The notes: generated from the letters alone by a model not told the origin. A stretch of 64,000 nucleotides of DNA from an unidentified eubacterium SCB49 (GCA_000170815.1 ABCO01000009.1:62001-126000), one strand, 5' to 3'. Counted from the first letter of the stretch, positions 20,101-33,080 are shown. Numbers and translations: made by a program.

Positions 20101-23100
20101 TTAGTTAAAGTTTACTTCTTCTTTTTTCTTAGTCATTTCATTCAATTCCTGCTTAGAACCCACAATAATTGAATCGTATTTTCTCATACCTGTTCCGGCT
20201 GGTATACGCTTACCTACAATAACATTTTCTTTAAGACCTTCTAGACTATCAACCTTACCTGCTACTGCAGCTTCGTTTAACACCTTAGTTGTCTCTTGGA
20301 ATGATGCCGCAGAGATAAATGACTTAGTCTGAAGTGACGCTCTAGTAATCCCTTGTAAAATAGGAGTTGCTGTAGCATTTACAGCTTCTCTTGCTTCTAC
20401 TAAAGTTTTATCAGCTCTTCTTAAAATAGAATTCTCATCACGTAACTCTCTTGCAGTTACCATCTGTCCTTCTTTTAAAGTTTCAGAATCACCTGCATTT
20501 TCAACTATCTTAAGACCAAAAATCTTATCATTTTCTTCAATAAAGTCAGACTTATGAACCAACTGATTTTCTAAGAATGTTGTGTCTCCACTATCAACGA
20601 TACGTACTTTACGCATCATTTGGCGAACAACAACCTCAAAGTGTTTGTCATTAATCTTCACCCCTTGTAAACGATATACTTCCTGTACTTCATTTACTAG
20701 ATATTGTTGTACTGCTGAAGGGCCTTTAATTCTCAAGATATCTTCTGGAGTAATAGAACCATCAGAAAGTGGCATACCTGCACGTACATAATCATTTTCT
20801 TGTACAAGAATCTGATTACTTAACTTCACAAGATATTTCATTACCTCACCAAGTTTAGACTCGACAATGATCTCACGATTACCACGCTTAATTTTTCCGA
20901 AGGAAACAACACCATCAATCTCACTTACTACAGCTGGATTAGAAGGGTTACGTGCTTCAAACAATTCTGTTACACGTGGTAAACCTCCTGTAATATCACC
21001 CGCTTTAGCAGATTTTCTAGGAATCTTAACAAGAATCTTACCTATCTTAATTTTATCTCCATCTTCTACAGAAATTAAAGCTCCTACAGGTAAATTGTAT
21101 GAACGAATCACTTCGTCTTTATTATCTACAATTTGTAAAGTAGGTATCTTTTTCTTGTCTCTAGATTCTGTAATTACTTTTTCTTGGAATCCAGTCTGTT
21201 CATCAATTTCTACAGAGTATGTAATTCCTTGCTCGATATTTTCGTAACGAATTTTACCAGCAAATTCAGAAATAATAACACCGTTATATGGATCCCATTG
21301 TGACACAACATCACCAGCTTTTAATGTATCGCCATTTTTAACAAAAATGGTAGAACCATACTGAATACTATTTGTACTTAATGTAATTCCTGTTTTTGTA
21401 TCAACTAATTTTACTTCAGATGTACGAGAAATTACAATATCAATAGGGTTTCCTTCATTATCTTCTCCTTTAACCGTTTTAAGGTCTTCAATCTCAGCAA
21501 CACCATCAAACTTAACAGTTAACTTATTTTCATCAGAAATATTACTTGCAACCCCTCCAACGTGGAAAGTACGAAGCGTTAACTGTGTACCAGGTTCACC
21601 AATAGATTGTGCTGCAACAACACCAACAGCTTCACCTCTTTGCACCATTTTATTGGTTGCAAGGTTTCTACCGTAACATTGTGTACAGATTCCTTTCTTA
21701 GCTTCACAAGTAAGCGGAGAACGAACTTCTACAGTATCTAATGGAGAAGCTTCAATTGCAGCGGCAATTTTTTCATAAATATGTTCTCCGGACTTCACTA
21801 AAACTTCTTTAGTTAAAGGATGAACAACATCATTTAAAGCAGTTCTACCAACGATACGTGCTCCTAATGTCTCAACAACTTCTTCATTTTTCTTTAAAGA
21901 AGAAACTTCAATACCTCTAAGTGTACCACAATCTTCTTCATTAACGATTACATCTTGAGATACATCAACAAGACGTCTTGTTAAGTAACCAGCATCGGCA
22001 GTTTTAAGTGCTGTATCGGCAAGACCTTTACGAGCACCGTGTGTAGAGATAAAGTATTCAAGAATTGAAAGACCTTCTTTAAAGTTAGAAAGAATAGGGT
22101 TTTCAATAATTTCTCCTCCTCCACTGTTAGATTTTTTAGGCTTAGCCATTAATCCACGCATACCTGTAAGCTGACGAATCTGTTCTTTAGATCCACGTGC
22201 TCCAGAGTCAAGCATCATATACACAGAGTTAAACCCTTGCTGATCCTCACGGATACGTTTCATAGACAATTCTGTCAATTCTGCATTAGTAGCTGTCCAG
22301 ATATCAATAACTTGGTTATAACGCTCATTGTTTGTTATAAGCCCCATGTTGTAGTTACCTACAATAGAATCAACCTGCTTATTTGCATCATCAATCATTT
22401 TTTGCTTCTCTGGTGGTATAATAATATCACCAAGACTAAATGATAATCCTCCTTCAAAGGCAAACTTATATCCTAATGTCTTAATTGCATCAAGAAAAGC
22501 AGCTGTTTCTGGTACACTTGTTACTGCAAGAATATCACCAATAATATCACGTAAAGACTTTTTAGTCAATACTTGATTTATGTATCCTGCTACTTCTGGA
22601 ACGTGTTCATTAAAAATAACTCTACCTAAAGTAGTAGTTACAATTTGCATTTTTAACTCACCATTTTCATCAAAATCTTTTGTTCTAATTTTGATTTCAG
22701 CATTAAGATCTACCATTTTCTCATTGTAAGCGATCATCGCTTCTTCTGCAGAATAGAATGTTAAACCTTCACCCTTTACTTTTACCTCTTCCGTAGACTT
22801 ACGGAGTTTAGTCATATAATAAAGACCTAAAACCATATCCTGAGAAGGTACAGCTACTGGCGAACCGTTTGCAGGGTTCAAAATATTGTGAGATGCCAAT
22901 AATAATAATTGACATTCTAAAATTGCCTCTGGTCCAAGTGGAAGGTGAACGGCCATTTGATCCCCATCAAAATCGGCGTTAAATGCCGTACATACTAATG
23001 GGTGTAATTGGATCGCTTTACCTTCAATTAATTTTGGTTGGAAAGCCTGAATACCAAGTCTGTGCAACGTAGGGGCACGGTTAAGCATCACAGGGTGACC

Positions 23101-24402
23101 TTTCAATACGTTTTCAAGAATATCCCATACTACTGGTTCTTTCTTGTCTATAATTTTCTTTGCAGATTTTACAGTCTTAACAATACCACGTTCAATCAAC
23201 TTACGTATCACGAATGGCTTGTATAATTCTGCCGCCATATCTTTAGGAATACCACACTCAAATAATTTAAGTTCTGGCCCTACAACAATTACAGAACGTG
23301 CAGAATAATCAACACGCTTACCTAATAAATTTTGACGGAAACGACCTTGCTTACCTTTCAATGAATCTGAAAGTGATTTTAAAGGACGGTTACTATCTGT
23401 TTTTACTGCAGAAGACTTACGCGTATTATCAAAAAGTGAATCTACAGATTCCTGTAGCATACGCTTTTCATTACGTAAAATTACTTCTGGCGCCTTAATT
23501 TCCATTAATCGCTTTAAACGATTGTTACGGATAATTACACGACGATATAAATCATTTAAATCTGACGTTGCAAAACGACCACCATCTAGCGGTACAAGCG
23601 GACGTAATTCTGGTGGGATTACAGGTACAACCTTCATAATCATCCACTCAGGATTATTCTCTCTATTTTTGTTTGCATCACGTAAAGCTTCAACTACTTG
23701 AAGTCTTTTTAATGCTTCTGTTTTACGTTGTTTAGATGTTTCGTTATTTGCTTTATGACGAAGCTCAAATGAAAGTGAGTTAAGATCGATACGTTGTAAT
23801 AACTCGATCAAACACTCTGCACCCATTTTTGCGATAAACTTGTTAGGGTCTTCATCATCTAGGTATAGATTTTCTTGTGGAAGACTATCAAGTATATTTA
23901 AGTACTCTTCTTCAGTTAAGAAATCTAATTTTTGTACAGGTTCACCTTCTTCATTTTTAGCAATACCTGGTTGGATTACTACATAACGTTCGTAGTAAAT
24001 GATCATATCTAATTTCTTAGATGGAAGACCTAATAAGTATCCTATTTTGTTTGGTAAACTACGGAAATACCAGATATGTGCTACTGGTACTACAAGACTA
24101 ATATGCCCTACTCTATCTCTACGTACTTTCTTTTCTGTTACCTCTACACCACAACGGTCACATACGATCCCTTTGTAGCGAATTCTTTTATATTTTCCAC
24201 AAGCACATTCATAATCCTTAACAGGACCAAATATACGCTCACAGAAAAGACCGTCACGCTCAGGTTTGTGCGTACGGTAGTTTATTGTTTCTGGCTTTAA
24301 GACTTCACCTTTAGATTCTGCTAAAATCGCTTCTGGTGATGCTAATCCTATTGAAATTTTTTCAAATTTCTTTGCCGGTTGTTCATGATTATTTCTTGCC
24401 AT
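20101..24402 (-). CDS. rpoC: DNA-directed RNA polymerase beta' subunit
   Basis: The 1433-aa catalytic subunit of RNA polymerase. The N-terminal zinc ribbon has CACGK...CDRCG near residues 65-90. The Mg2+ site [12 protein letters not shown] is at about 465-476, and the second zinc site C-x-n-CTQCYG is at about 900. The bridge-helix/trigger-loop region [26 protein letters not shown] is intact, described here by its key residues. The start ATG fits the conserved [19 protein letters not shown] opening. The gene follows rpoB by 106 bp, a gap that holds a small hairpin. Confidence 0.98.
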   Translation of the reverse strand: MARNNHEQPAKKFEKISIGLASPEAILAESKGEVLKPETINYRTHKPERDGLFCERIFGPVKDYECACGKYKRIRYKGIVCDRCGVEVTEKKVRRDRVGHISLVVPVAHIWYFRSLPNKIGYLLGLPSKKLDMIIYYERYVVIQPGIAKNEEGEPVQKLDFLTEEEYLNILDSLPQENLYLDDEDPNKFIAKMGAECLIELLQRIDLNSLSFELRHKANNETSKQRKTEALKRLQVVEALRDANKNRENNPEWMIMKVVPVIPPELRPLVPLDGGRFATSDLNDLYRRVIIRNNRLKRLMEIKAPEVILRNEKRMLQESVDSLFDNTRKSSAVKTDSNRPLKSLSDSLKGKQGRFRQNLLGKRVDYSARSVIVVGPELKLFECGIPKDMAAELYKPFVIRKLIERGIVKTVKSAKKIIDKKEPVVWDILENVLKGHPVMLNRAPTLHRLGIQAFQPKLIEGKAIQLHPLVCTAFNADFDGDQMAVHLPLGPEAILECQLLLLASHNILNPANGSPVAVPSQDMVLGLYYMTKLRKSTEEVKVKGEGLTFYSAEEAMIAYNEKMVDLNAEIKIRTKDFDENGELKMQIVTTTLGRVIFNEHVPEVAGYINQVLTKKSLRDIIGDILAVTSVPETAAFLDAIKTLGYKFAFEGGLSFSLGDIIIPPEKQKMIDDANKQVDSIVGNYNMGLITNNERYNQVIDIWTATNAELTELSMKRIREDQQGFNSVYMMLDSGARGSKEQIRQLTGMRGLMAKPKKSNSGGGEIIENPILSNFKEGLSILEYFISTHGARKGLADTALKTADAGYLTRRLVDVSQDVIVNEEDCGTLRGIEVSSLKKNEEVVETLGARIVGRTALNDVVHPLTKEVLVKSGEHIYEKIAAAIEASPLDTVEVRSPLTCEAKKGICTQCYGRNLATNKMVQRGEAVGVVAAQSIGEPGTQLTLRTFHVGGVASNISDENKLTVKFDGVAEIEDLKTVKGEDNEGNPIDIVISRTSEVKLVDTKTGITLSTNSIQYGSTIFVKNGDTLKAGDVVSQWDPYNGVIISEFAGKIRYENIEQGITYSVEIDEQTGFQEKVITESRDKKKIPTLQIVDNKDEVIRSYNLPVGALISVEDGDKIKIGKILVKIPRKSAKAGDITGGLPRVTELFEARNPSNPAVVSEIDGVVSFGKIKRGNREIIVESKLGEVMKYLVKLSNQILVQENDYVRAGMPLSDGSITPEDILRIKGPSAVQQYLVNEVQEVYRLQGVKINDKHFEVVVRQMMRKVRIVDSGDTTFLENQLVHKSDFIEENDKIFGLKIVENAGDSETLKEGQMVTARELRDENSILRRADKTLVEAREAVNATATPILQGITRASLQTKSFISAASFQETTKVLNEAAVAGKVDSLEGLKENVIVGKRIPAGTGMRKYDSIIVGSKQELNEMTKKKEEVNFN

Positions 24403-24482
24403 AATGCTGTAAAATAAATTGTAATGTTGTTAAAAAAGAAATTTTAATCATTAATTTAAAATTTCCGAAGGAAATGAAAATA

Positions 24483-24502
24483 GTCCCCGCCTAAGCAGGG
24501 AC
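24483..24502 (-). other. Hairpin in the rpoB-rpoC gap
   Basis: GTCCCTGC/GCGGGGAC stem with a TTAG loop just after the rpoB stop, followed by a second TTTCCTTCGGAAA mini-palindrome near 24463. There is no T-tract, so it is more likely an mRNA stability or processing element than a terminator. Confidence 0.5.
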
Positions 24503-24508
24503 ATATAA

Positions 24509-27500
24509 TTATTCCTCTAATCTAATGTCAAGTCCTAGACCTTTCAGTTCGTGCATCAATACGTTGAACGATTCTGGAAGTCCTGGTTCAGGCATCGTTT
24601 CACCTTTAACAATACTTTCGTATGTTTTAGCTCTACCGATAACATCATCAGATTTAACAGTCAATATCTCTCTAAGAGTACTAGAAGCACCATATGCTTC
24701 AAGTGCCCATACCTCCATCTCACCAAAACGCTGACCACCAAATTGTGCTTTACCACCTAATGGTTGCTGTGTAATTAATGAGTATGGTCCAATAGAACGT
24801 GCGTGCATCTTGTCGTCTACCATATGCCCTAGTTTAAGCATATAAATAACCCCTACTGTTGCAGGTTGATCAAAACGTTGTCCAGTTCCACCATCATATA
24901 AATATGTATGTCCATATCTTGGTATTCCAGCTTCATCTGTCAACTCATTAATTTGGTCTATTGTAGCACCATCAAAAATAGGAGTCGCATATTTACGACC
25001 TAATTTTTGACCAGCCCAACCTAGAACCGTTTCATAAATCTGACCAATGTTCATACGCGATGGTACCCCTAATGGGTTCAACACGATATCTACTGGAGTA
25101 CCATCTTCTAAAAATGGCATATCTTCATCTCTAACGATTCTTGCAACAATACCTTTGTTACCGTGACGTCCCGCCATCTTATCTCCTACTTTAAGTTTAC
25201 GTTTTTTAGCTACGTAAATCTTAGCAAGTTTTAAGATACCTGAAGGTAATTCATCTCCTACAGAGATTGTAAATTTATCACGACGAAGGTTACCTTGTAA
25301 ATCGTTTTCTTTAATCTTATAATTGTGCATTAAATCTGCTACTAACAAGTTAGTCGCATCATCTGTTGTCCATGTACCACCTGTTAAGTGCGTATAATCA
25401 TCAACAGAGTTAAGCATTTTTAAAGTGAATTTCTTTCCTTTAGGAAAAACAACTTCACCTAAATCATTACTTACACCTTGTGCTGTTTTACCAGAAACTA
25501 TGGTAAATAATTTTTCAATTAATGTATCTTGAAGGGCTTCAAATTTTGCATCAAATTTAGCCTCAAGAATTTCTATATCCTCTTTATCTTTTGCTCTCTT
25601 ACGCTTATCTTTTAATGCTCTTGCAAATAACTTTTTGTTAATTACAACACCACGTAAAGAAGGCGAAGCTTTTAATGAAGCATCTTTTACATCTCCAGCT
25701 TTATCACCAAAGATTGCACGAAGAAGTTTTTCTTCTGGTGTAGGATCACTTTCTCCTTTAGGGGTAATTTTTCCAATTAAAATATCACCAGGTTTAACCT
25801 CTGCACCAATACGGATCATTCCGTTTTCATCAAGGTCTTTAGTTGCTTCTTCTGAAACGTTAGGAATATCATTAGTAAGCTCTTCGTTACCTAATTTTGT
25901 ATCTCTTACTTCTAATGAGTACTCATCAATATGTATTGATGTAAAGATATCTTCACGCACTACTCTTTCAGAAATTACAATGGCATCCTCAAAGTTATAC
26001 CCTTTCCAAGGCATAAAGGCTACTTTCATATTACGACCTAGAGCAAGTTCACCTTTTTCGGTTGCATACCCTTGACATAATACTTGTCCTTTTTTAACTC
26101 TATCACCTTTATTTACAATAGGCTTTAAGTTAATAGATGTTCCTTGATTCGTTTTTCTAAACTTAACAAGTTTATATGTTTTTTCATCACTTTCAAAACT
26201 CACCATACGAGCTTCCTCTGTACGGTCATATTTAATTGTAATTTCTCTAGAATCAACATACTGTACAACACCGTCACCTTCTGCGTTAATTAAAACTCTA
26301 GAATCACTAGCTACTTGTCTTTCAAGACCTGTACCAACAATAGGAGAATCTGCAATTAATAAAGGTACTGCTTGACGCATCATATTCGATCCCATCAAGG
26401 CACGGTTGGCATCATCATGTTCCAAGAATGGAATTAATGAAGCTGAAATAGATGATATCTGATTTGGAGCAACATCGGCATAATTTACTTCTGTTGGATC
26501 AATTACAGGAAAATCACCTTCCATACGAGCAATTACCTTAGCAGAATCAATTTTTCCAGATTCTGTTAATGGTATGTTTGCCTGAGCAATTAACTGACCT
26601 TCTTCTTCTTCAGCAGATAAATAAATTGGCTCATTTTTAAAGTCAATTGTAGCATCTGTTACTTTTCTATAAGGAGTTTCAATGAAACCTAAATTGTTCA
26701 CTTTTGCATACACAGAAAGTGAAGATATAAGTCCAATGTTTGGTCCTTCAGGAGTTTCAATAGGACAAAGTCTTCCGTAGTGTGTATAGTGAACATCACG
26801 TACCTCAAACCCTGCTCTTTCTCTTGATAAACCTCCAGGTCCAAGGGCAGATAAACGACGCTTGTGCGTTATTTCGGCCAATGGATTGGTTTGATCCATA
26901 AATTGAGATAATTGATTCGTTCCGAAGAAAGAATTAATTACTGAAGATAAAGTCTTTGCATTAATCAAATCTATAGGAGTAAACACCTCGTTGTCACGTA
27001 CATTCATACGCTCACGAATTGTTCTTGCCATACGAGCAAGACCTACACCAAACTGAGATGATAACTGCTCACCTACGGTACGTACACGACGGTTAGATAA
27101 GTGATCAATATCATCAATCTCTGCTTTAGAGTTGATAAGTTCAATTAAATATTTTACAATTGTAATGATATCTTCTTTAGTCAGGACTTGCTTGTCCATC
27201 GCGATATCTAATTGTAATTTTTTATTCATTCTGTAACGTCCAACCTCTCCTAAGTTATATCTCTGGTCAGAGAAGAATAACTTATTGATGATTCCACGAG
27301 CAGTTTCCTCATCAGGCGGTTCAGCATTACGTAATTGTCTGTAGATATGTTCAACGGCTTCTTTTTCAGAGTTCGTTGGATCTTTTTGTAATGTATTGTG
27401 AATTATAGCATAATCAGACATGTGATTATCTTCCTTATGTAATAAGATAGTCTTACTACCAGAATCAATAATCTCTTCGATATGATCTTTTTCTAGAACA

Positions 27501-28321
27501 GTATCACGGTCTAAAATAATTTCATTACGCTCTATAGATACAACTTCACCTGTATCTTCATCCACAAAATCTTCGTGCCATGTTTTTAAAACACGAGCAG
27601 CAAGTTTACGTCCTAAATATTTTTTTAATCCTGTTTTAGATGCTTTAACCTCTTCGGCAAGATCAAATATTTCAAGAATATCTTTATCTCTTTCAAAACC
27701 GATAGCACGGAAAAGTGTAGTAACAGGTAATTTTTTCTTTCTATCAATATATGCGTACATAACGCTATTGATATCGGTAGCAAATTCAATCCAAGAACCT
27801 TTAAAAGGAATTACTCTGGCAGAATATAATTTGGTTCCATTTGCGTGGAAAGATTGTCCAAAGAATACACCAGGCGAACGGTGTAACTGTGATACTACTA
27901 CACGCTCTGCACCATTAATACAAAAAGTACCTGATGGAGTCATGTAAGGTATAGTACCTAAATAAACGTCTTGTACAATAGTCTCAAAATCTTCGTGTTC
28001 TGGATCTGTACAGTATAATTTTAAACGTGCCTTTAAAGGGACGCTATAAGTAAGACCACGCTCTATACATTCTTGAATGGCATATCTTGGCGGATCTACA
28101 AAGTAATCTAAAAATTCTAATACAAACTGGTTGCGTGTATCTGTTATCGGGAAATTCTCTAAGAAGGTCTTGTAAAGTCCTTCTTGGCCTCTTTCATCTG
28201 ATTTTGTTTCTAACTGGAAAAAATCCTGGAAGGATTTAATCTGAATATCCAAAAAATCCGGGTAATCGGGTTTGTTTTGGACAGAAGAAAAATTCAATCT
28301 TTCAGTTAACGTTGCTGACAT
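24509..28321 (-). CDS. rpoB: DNA-directed RNA polymerase beta subunit
   Basis: 1270 aa, a normal length for Bacteroidota. The rifampicin pocket [16 protein letters not shown] and [19 protein letters not shown] show the usual sensitive-type residues (Q, D, H, R and S at the main positions). The fork loop and the C-terminal segment [13 protein letters not shown] are intact. It is transcribed after rplL and before rpoC in the classical order. Confidence 0.98.
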   Translation of the reverse strand: MSATLTERLNFSSVQNKPDYPDFLDIQIKSFQDFFQLETKSDERGQEGLYKTFLENFPITDTRNQFVLEFLDYFVDPPRYAIQECIERGLTYSVPLKARLKLYCTDPEHEDFETIVQDVYLGTIPYMTPSGTFCINGAERVVVSQLHRSPGVFFGQSFHANGTKLYSARVIPFKGSWIEFATDINSVMYAYIDRKKKLPVTTLFRAIGFERDKDILEIFDLAEEVKASKTGLKKYLGRKLAARVLKTWHEDFVDEDTGEVVSIERNEIILDRDTVLEKDHIEEIIDSGSKTILLHKEDNHMSDYAIIHNTLQKDPTNSEKEAVEHIYRQLRNAEPPDEETARGIINKLFFSDQRYNLGEVGRYRMNKKLQLDIAMDKQVLTKEDIITIVKYLIELINSKAEIDDIDHLSNRRVRTVGEQLSSQFGVGLARMARTIRERMNVRDNEVFTPIDLINAKTLSSVINSFFGTNQLSQFMDQTNPLAEITHKRRLSALGPGGLSRERAGFEVRDVHYTHYGRLCPIETPEGPNIGLISSLSVYAKVNNLGFIETPYRKVTDATIDFKNEPIYLSAEEEEGQLIAQANIPLTESGKIDSAKVIARMEGDFPVIDPTEVNYADVAPNQISSISASLIPFLEHDDANRALMGSNMMRQAVPLLIADSPIVGTGLERQVASDSRVLINAEGDGVVQYVDSREITIKYDRTEEARMVSFESDEKTYKLVKFRKTNQGTSINLKPIVNKGDRVKKGQVLCQGYATEKGELALGRNMKVAFMPWKGYNFEDAIVISERVVREDIFTSIHIDEYSLEVRDTKLGNEELTNDIPNVSEEATKDLDENGMIRIGAEVKPGDILIGKITPKGESDPTPEEKLLRAIFGDKAGDVKDASLKASPSLRGVVINKKLFARALKDKRKRAKDKEDIEILEAKFDAKFEALQDTLIEKLFTIVSGKTAQGVSNDLGEVVFPKGKKFTLKMLNSVDDYTHLTGGTWTTDDATNLLVADLMHNYKIKENDLQGNLRRDKFTISVGDELPSGILKLAKIYVAKKRKLKVGDKMAGRHGNKGIVARIVRDEDMPFLEDGTPVDIVLNPLGVPSRMNIGQIYETVLGWAGQKLGRKYATPIFDGATIDQINELTDEAGIPRYGHTYLYDGGTGQRFDQPATVGVIYMLKLGHMVDDKMHARSIGPYSLITQQPLGGKAQFGGQRFGEMEVWALEAYGASSTLREILTVKSDDVIGRAKTYESIVKGETMPEPGLPESFNVLMHELKGLGLDIRLEE

Positions 28322-28398
28322 CTATGGACGGAATTAATTTAATTAAATAGTGTGTGTGTATACAGTAAAAATTGTAAACCTTATATATACACAAAATG

Positions 28399-28444
28399 GT
28401 CTAGGCCTTTCCGAATAAATCGGAAGACCTAAACCTTAAGGTTT
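28399..28444 (-). other. Attenuator-like hairpins between rplL and rpoB
   Basis: A 14-bp perfect palindrome AAACCTTAAGGTTT (28431-28444) is followed on the minus strand by a stem-loop TTCCGA-N5-TCGGAA extended by AGG/CCT. The place is the same as the rplL-rpoB attenuator/processing site known in other bacteria. The function here is inferred. Confidence 0.55.
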
Positions 28445-28458
28445 GGAGTTGCGGCAGC

Positions 28459-28830
28459 TTATTTAAGCTCAACCTCTGCTCCAGCTTCTTCTAATTGAGC
28501 TTTTAAAGCCTCAGCTTCGTCTTTAGATACACCTTCTTTGATTGGAGAAGGAGCGTTGTCTACTAAATCCTTAGCGTCTTTAAGACCAGCACCAGTTAAT
28601 TCTTTAACAAGTTTTACAACTGCTAATTTAGAACCACCAGCAGCAGTAAGGATTACGTCAAATTCAGACTGCTCTTCAGCAGCTTCACCTGCACCACCAC
28701 CAGCAGCAACAGCTACAGCTGCAGCAGCAGGCTCGATACCGTACTCATCTTTTAATATAGTTGCTAATTCGTTAACTTCTTTTACAGTTAAGTTAACTAA
28801 TTGTTCTGCGAAATCTTTTAAATCTGCCAT
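28459..28830 (-). CDS. rplL: Ribosomal protein bL12 (L7/L12)
   Basis: The 123-aa acidic stalk protein of the large subunit that recruits translational GTPases. It has an N-terminal dimerisation helix, an Ala/Gly-rich hinge ([18 protein letters not shown] near 35-55), and the conserved C-terminal domain ([23 protein letters not shown]). It follows rplJ by 52 bp. Confidence 0.97.
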   Translation of the reverse strand: MADLKDFAEQLVNLTVKEVNELATILKDEYGIEPAAAAVAVAAGGGAGEAAEEQSEFDVILTAAGGSKLAVVKLVKELTGAGLKDAKDLVDNAPSPIKEGVSKDEAEALKAQLEEAGAEVELK

Positions 28831-28882
28831 TTTCTATCGTTTTAATTTAATTTGTATTATTTGTATTTAATTAGTGCTAAAT

Positions 28883-29404
28883 TTATTCAGCTCTTTCTTG
28901 AAGGGTCTTAACAAGTCCTGCAATAGTACTACCTCCACTCTTAAGAGCAGATATAACGTTTTTAGCAGGTGATTGTAATAATCCAATAATATCTCCAATA
29001 ACTTCTTCTTTAGATTTGATATTAACTAGGTTTTCTAGTTGATCATCTCCAACATAAACAGCTTCTTCAATATATGCTCCTTTCAATAAAGGCTTTTCAG
29101 ATTTTTTTCTGAATTCTTTAATCACTTTAGCTGGTGCATTACCAGTTTCTGAAGTCATTATAGAGGTATTCCCCTTTAATGTTTCAGGAAGTGCTCCAAA
29201 TTCTTTATCTGAATTCTCCATTGCTTTTTCAAGCAATGTATTTTTAACTACAGCTATATTTACTCCTGCTTTAAAGCAAGCACGACGTAAATTAGAAGTT
29301 TGCAAAGCGTTTAATCCTGAAATATCTGCTAAATAGATAATAGGACTATCAGTTAATTGTGCCGTTAAGCTTTCAATTACTTGTGATTTTTCTTGTCTTG
29401 TCAT
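28883..29404 (-). CDS. rplJ: Ribosomal protein uL10
   Basis: The 173-aa base of the L12 stalk, which binds 23S rRNA and several L12 dimers. The N-terminus MTRQEKSQVIESLTAQL and the segment ISGLNALQTSNLRRACFKAGV are typical. It starts 13 bp after rplA. In many bacteria the L10-L12 complex represses its own mRNA leader, but no such leader could be delineated here. Confidence 0.96.
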   Translation of the reverse strand: MTRQEKSQVIESLTAQLTDSPIIYLADISGLNALQTSNLRRACFKAGVNIAVVKNTLLEKAMENSDKEFGALPETLKGNTSIMTSETGNAPAKVIKEFRKKSEKPLLKGAYIEEAVYVGDDQLENLVNIKSKEEVIGDIIGLLQSPAKNVISALKSGGSTIAGLVKTLQERAE

Positions 29405-29417
29405 AATTTCTATCTAT

Positions 29418-30113
29418 TTACTGCTCAGTAAAACGTTTTGTATCAATCTCAATACTAGGACTCATCGTACTAGACATAAAGATACTCTTGATATAAACAC
29501 CTTTTGCCCCTTGAGGCTTAAGCTTTACAATTGTAGTTAATAATTCTCTTGCGTTTCCTGCTATTTTCTCAGCATCAAAAGATGCTTTTCCAACTGATGC
29601 ATGTACGATACCTGTTTTATCAACTTTAAAGTCAATTTTACCAGATTTCACATCTGAAACCGCTTTAGCGATGTCCATAGTTACTGTACCTGTTTTTGGG
29701 TTAGGCATTAGTCCACGAGGTCCTAATACACGACCTAACGGTCCTAACTTACCCATAACACTAGGCATAGTTACAATAACATCTACATCTGTCCATCCTC
29801 CTTTAATTTTATCGAGGTATTCATCTAATCCTACAAAGTCTGCACCAGCTTCTTTAGCTTCTGCTTCTTTATCTGGAGTAACGAGTGCCAATACTTTAAC
29901 ATCCTTACCAGTACCGTGAGGTAAAGTAACAACTCCTCTTACCATCTGATTTGCTTTACGAGGGTCTACATTAAGACGTATCGCTAGATCTACAGAAGGA
30001 TCAAAGTTTGCATTGGTGATATCTTTAATTAAAGCAGATGCGTCTGCAACTGTGTAAGCTCTAGCCTCCACTTTTGCACTTGCTTCTTTAAGCTTTTTTG
30101 TTAATCTTGCCAT
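29418..30113 (-). CDS. rplA: Ribosomal protein uL1
   Basis: The 231-aa large-subunit protein that forms the L1 stalk and, in many bacteria, represses the rplKA mRNA. The conserved block [27 protein letters not shown] (key residues [10 protein letters not shown]) is present. It follows rplK by 21 bp. Confidence 0.97.
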   Translation of the reverse strand: MARLTKKLKEASAKVEARAYTVADASALIKDITNANFDPSVDLAIRLNVDPRKANQMVRGVVTLPHGTGKDVKVLALVTPDKEAEAKEAGADFVGLDEYLDKIKGGWTDVDVIVTMPSVMGKLGPLGRVLGPRGLMPNPKTGTVTMDIAKAVSDVKSGKIDFKVDKTGIVHASVGKASFDAEKIAGNARELLTTIVKLKPQGAKGVYIKSIFMSSTMSPSIEIDTKRFTEQ

Positions 30114-30134
30114 TTTAATAGATTCTTTTCTTGA

Positions 30135-30572
30135 TTAAAAAGGAGCTGCTCCTTTAATTTTAACTCCCATTGAGCGCGCTGTACCAGCAACCATCTTCAT
30201 TCCAGACTCAACTGTAAATGAATTTAAATCTGGTGCCTTATCTTCTGCAATTGCTCTTACTTGATCCCAAGTAATAGTTGCAACTTTACGTACATGCGGT
30301 TCACCTGAGCCACTTTTAATTTTGGCAGCTTCTAGTATCTGTACTGCTGCTGGAGGAGTTTTAATTACAAAGTCGAAAGACTTGTCTTTAAAAACCGTAA
30401 TCGCAACTGGAAGTACTTTACCCTGCTTATCTTGAGTTCTTGCATTAAATTGCTTACAAAACTCCATAATATTCACACCAGCCGCACCTAATGCAGGTCC
30501 TACTGGAGGAGATGGATTTGCAGCACCACCTCTAACTTGCAGTTTTACTACTTTATCAATTTCTTTTGCCAT
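30135..30572 (-). CDS. rplK: Ribosomal protein uL11
   Basis: 145 aa, part of the GTPase-associated centre. The proline-rich helix [21 protein letters not shown] and the C-terminal [12 protein letters not shown] block are conserved. It follows nusG by 65 bp, the only larger gap in the secE-rplL stretch. Confidence 0.97.
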   Translation of the reverse strand: MAKEIDKVVKLQVRGGAANPSPPVGPALGAAGVNIMEFCKQFNARTQDKQGKVLPVAITVFKDKSFDFVIKTPPAAVQILEAAKIKSGSGEPHVRKVATITWDQVRAIAEDKAPDLNSFTVESGMKMVAGTARSMGVKIKGAAPF

Positions 30573-30637
30573 TTCTAAAATTTAATTTGGTTATTCGTAA
30601 GTGGAAGCCTAAGAATAAACCTATTATAATGTAACAG

Positions 30638-31192
30638 TTAAATTTTCTCTACTTGCATGTAACTTAATTCTAATGGTGTCTTTCTTCCGAAAATCTTAAC
30701 CATTACTTCAAGTTTGCGTTTTTCTTCGTTGACTTTCTCAACAGTTCCGTTAAATCCATTAAATGGACCATCTACAACTTTGACAGTCTCCCCTATTGTA
30801 TAAGGAATATTAACACTATCATCTTGAACTGCTAATTCATCTACCTTTCCAAGCATACGATTTACCTCTGCTTGTCTCAAAGGAACTGGATCTCCACCCT
30901 TAGTTTCACCTAAGAAACCAATAACTCCGTTAATAGATTTTATAATATGAGGAATTTCACCAGCTAAACTAGCCTGTACCATAATGTAACCAGGAAAAAA
31001 AACACGTTCTTTTTGAACCTTCTTTCCGTTACGTACTTGAATTACTTTCTCTGTAGGTACTAAAATTTGCTCAATATAATCAGCCAAGTTAAGACGTGTT
31101 ATCTCAGATTCAAGATAAGACTTAATCTTATTTTCTTGCCCGCTTACAGAACGAACTACATACCATTTTTTTGTGCTTTTTGTTTCAGCCAT
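30638..31192 (-). CDS. nusG: Transcription elongation/antitermination factor NusG
   Basis: 184 aa with the NGN domain (WYVVRSVSGQENKIKSYLE, ERVFFPGYIMVQ) and a C-terminal KOW domain (VKVVDGPFNGFNGTVEKVNEEKRKL). It links RNA polymerase to Rho or the ribosome. It begins 5 bp after the secE stop. Confidence 0.97.
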   Translation of the reverse strand: MAETKSTKKWYVVRSVSGQENKIKSYLESEITRLNLADYIEQILVPTEKVIQVRNGKKVQKERVFFPGYIMVQASLAGEIPHIIKSINGVIGFLGETKGGDPVPLRQAEVNRMLGKVDELAVQDDSVNIPYTIGETVKVVDGPFNGFNGTVEKVNEEKRKLEVMVKIFGRKTPLELSYMQVEKI

Positions 31193-31197
31193 CTTAC

Positions 31198-31386
31198 TTA
31201 CGACTTAATCCATTCAAAATAAGTCTCGATTGCTCCACTAAAGACAACATCAATACCCCAAACAATTAAAGCTAACACTACAGTAAAAACTGCAACTATA
31301 ACTGTTAATCGCTGAGCCTCAGCCATAGTAGGCCAAGTCACATGATTCGTGAGCTCATTCCAAGATTCTTTTATATAATCAACCAT
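31198..31386 (-). CDS. secE: Preprotein translocase subunit SecE
   Basis: 62 aa with a short amphipathic N-terminal helix (SWNELTNHVTWPTMAEAQRLT) and one membrane helix (VIVAVFTVVLALIVWGIDVVF). It stabilises SecY in the inner-membrane translocon. The single-helix form is usual outside enterobacteria. It lies between tRNA-Trp and nusG. Confidence 0.95.
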   Translation of the reverse strand: MVDYIKESWNELTNHVTWPTMAEAQRLTVIVAVFTVVLALIVWGIDVVFSGAIETYFEWIKS

Positions 31387-31439
31387 TGTATTTTGGTTTT
31401 TACTTTTATTAAAAAACTAAAAACTAGTTTCTTCTAATG

Positions 31440-31512
31440 CACGGGATGCGAGACTCGAACTCACGACACCTGGTTTTGGAGACCAGTGCTCTACCAACTG
31501 AGCTAATCCCGT
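31440..31512 (-). tRNA. tRNA-Trp (CCA)
   Basis: 73 nt with a 7-bp acceptor ACGGGAT/ATCCCGT, T-loop TTCGAGT, and anticodon loop CTCCAAA within CTGGT/ACCAG. It lies between tuf and secE, a standard place in this phylum. A CCA tail is not encoded. Confidence 0.95.
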
Positions 31513-31593
31513 AATTATAATTCTAACAAAAGAATTATACTTCATATTTCCGAAGAAATAATGGACCGACATTCAAATACCAATCCTTTTATA

Positions 31594-31636
31594 AAAGTCA
31601 AGGCATTCCGAAAGAACGGAACACCTTTGACTTTTT
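31594..31636 (-). terminator. Terminator/attenuator after tuf
   Basis: A long stem AAGTCAAAGGTGTTCCG/CGGAATGCCTTGACTT with a 6-nt loop is followed by TTTAT on the minus strand. It lies 21 bp after the tuf stop and should reduce expression of the downstream tRNA-Trp-secE-nusG genes relative to tuf. Confidence 0.75.
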
Positions 31637-31656
31637 ATTTATTGATCAACTAAAAT

Positions 31657-32844
31657 TTAGTCTAAAATTTCAGTAACCTGTCCTGCACCTACAGTCCTAC
31701 CTCCTTCACGGATTGCAAAACGTAAACCAATGCTCATTGCAATTGGAGAAATCAACTCAACGTGAATAGTTAAGTTATCCCCTGGCATAACCATCTCAAC
31801 TCCTTCTGGAAGAGAAATGTTACCAGTTACATCAGTTGTACGTACGTAAAACTGTGGACGATAGTTATTATGGAATGGAGTGTGACGTCCACCTTCTTCT
31901 TTTTTCAATACGTAAACCTCAGCCTTAAACTTAGAGTGTGGAGTTACAGATCCTGGCTTAACAATTACCATACCTCTAGAGATCATTGACTTTTCAATAC
32001 CTCTTAAAAGAATACCTGCGTTATCTCCAGCCTCACCTCTATCAAGAATCTGACGGAACATTTCAATACCAGTAATAGTAGACGTTAATTTCTCAGCACC
32101 CATACCGATGATCTCAACAGGATCTCCAGTGTTAGCAATACCAGTCTCAATACGACCAGTTGCTACAGTACCACGACCAGTAATAGAGAATACATCTTCA
32201 ATTGGCATTAAGAATGGCTTATCAACCTCACGTAAAGGCTCTTCAATCCAAGCATCAACCGCTTCCATTAAAGAAAGAACAGTATCAACCCATTTTTGCT
32301 CACCATTTAAAGCACCTAATGCAGAACCAGCAATTACAGGTCCATTATCACCATCATACTCATAGAAAGATAAAAGATCTCTAACTTCCATCTCAACTAA
32401 TTCAAGTAATTCCTCATCATCAACCATATCTACTTTATTCATAAATACAACGATACGTGGAATACCTACCTGACGTCCTAAAAGGATGTGCTCACGTGTT
32501 TGTGGCATAGGCCCATCTGTTGCAGCAACAACTAAGATAGCACCATCCATCTGTGCAGCACCTGTAACCATGTTCTTTACATAATCGGCGTGACCTGGAC
32601 AGTCAACGTGTGCGTAGTGACGATTAGCCGTCGCATACTCAACGTGAGAAGAGTTAATTGTTATACCACGTTCCTTTTCTTCAGGAGCGTTGTCAATTTG
32701 ATCAAAAGCTGAAGCTTCTGAATATCCAGCATCAGCTAGTACCTTAGTAATAGCAGCTGTTAATGTTGTTTTACCGTGATCTACGTGTCCAATAGTACCT
32801 ACATTTAAATGCGGTTTCGAACGATCATATGTTGCCTTTGCCAT
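31657..32844 (-). CDS. tuf: Elongation factor Tu
   Basis: A 395-aa GTPase that delivers aminoacyl-tRNA. The P-loop GHVDHGKT lies at 19-26, with [16 protein letters not shown] and the C-terminal domains intact. Codon use is strongly biased, as expected of a highly expressed gene. It follows tRNA-Thr(GGT) by about 60 bp and is probably transcribed from the promoter before tRNA-Gly. Confidence 0.98.
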   Translation of the reverse strand: MAKATYDRSKPHLNVGTIGHVDHGKTTLTAAITKVLADAGYSEASAFDQIDNAPEEKERGITINSSHVEYATANRHYAHVDCPGHADYVKNMVTGAAQMDGAILVVAATDGPMPQTREHILLGRQVGIPRIVVFMNKVDMVDDEELLELVEMEVRDLLSFYEYDGDNGPVIAGSALGALNGEQKWVDTVLSLMEAVDAWIEEPLREVDKPFLMPIEDVFSITGRGTVATGRIETGIANTGDPVEIIGMGAEKLTSTITGIEMFRQILDRGEAGDNAGILLRGIEKSMISRGMVIVKPGSVTPHSKFKAEVYVLKKEEGGRHTPFHNNYRPQFYVRTTDVTGNISLPEGVEMVMPGDNLTIHVELISPIAMSIGLRFAIREGGRTVGAGQVTEILD

Positions 32845-32903
32845 TTTTGTATTTATTTAACTTAGTTATATATTAGTGTTCAATTGTAATTATAATAATT
32901 ATG

Positions 32904-32975
32904 AGCCAATGACGAGAATTGAACTCGTGACCTCTTCCTTACCAAGGAAACGCTCTACCCCTGAGCTACACCGGC
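32904..32975 (-). tRNA. tRNA-Thr (GGT)
   Basis: 72 nt with acceptor GCCGGTG/CATTGGC (two G-U pairs), T-arm ACGAG-TTCAATT-CTCGT, and anticodon loop TTGGTAA. It precedes tuf. Confidence 0.95.
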
Positions 32976-33080
32976 GGGTTTTTGCTGGATGCAGGTTTTA
33001 ATATCAAATTAAAACCAAAGTCTCAGTTACCTGCTTCTATAAAACAGGAAATCCCTCACTAAAAGTGAAGGTGAAATTAG

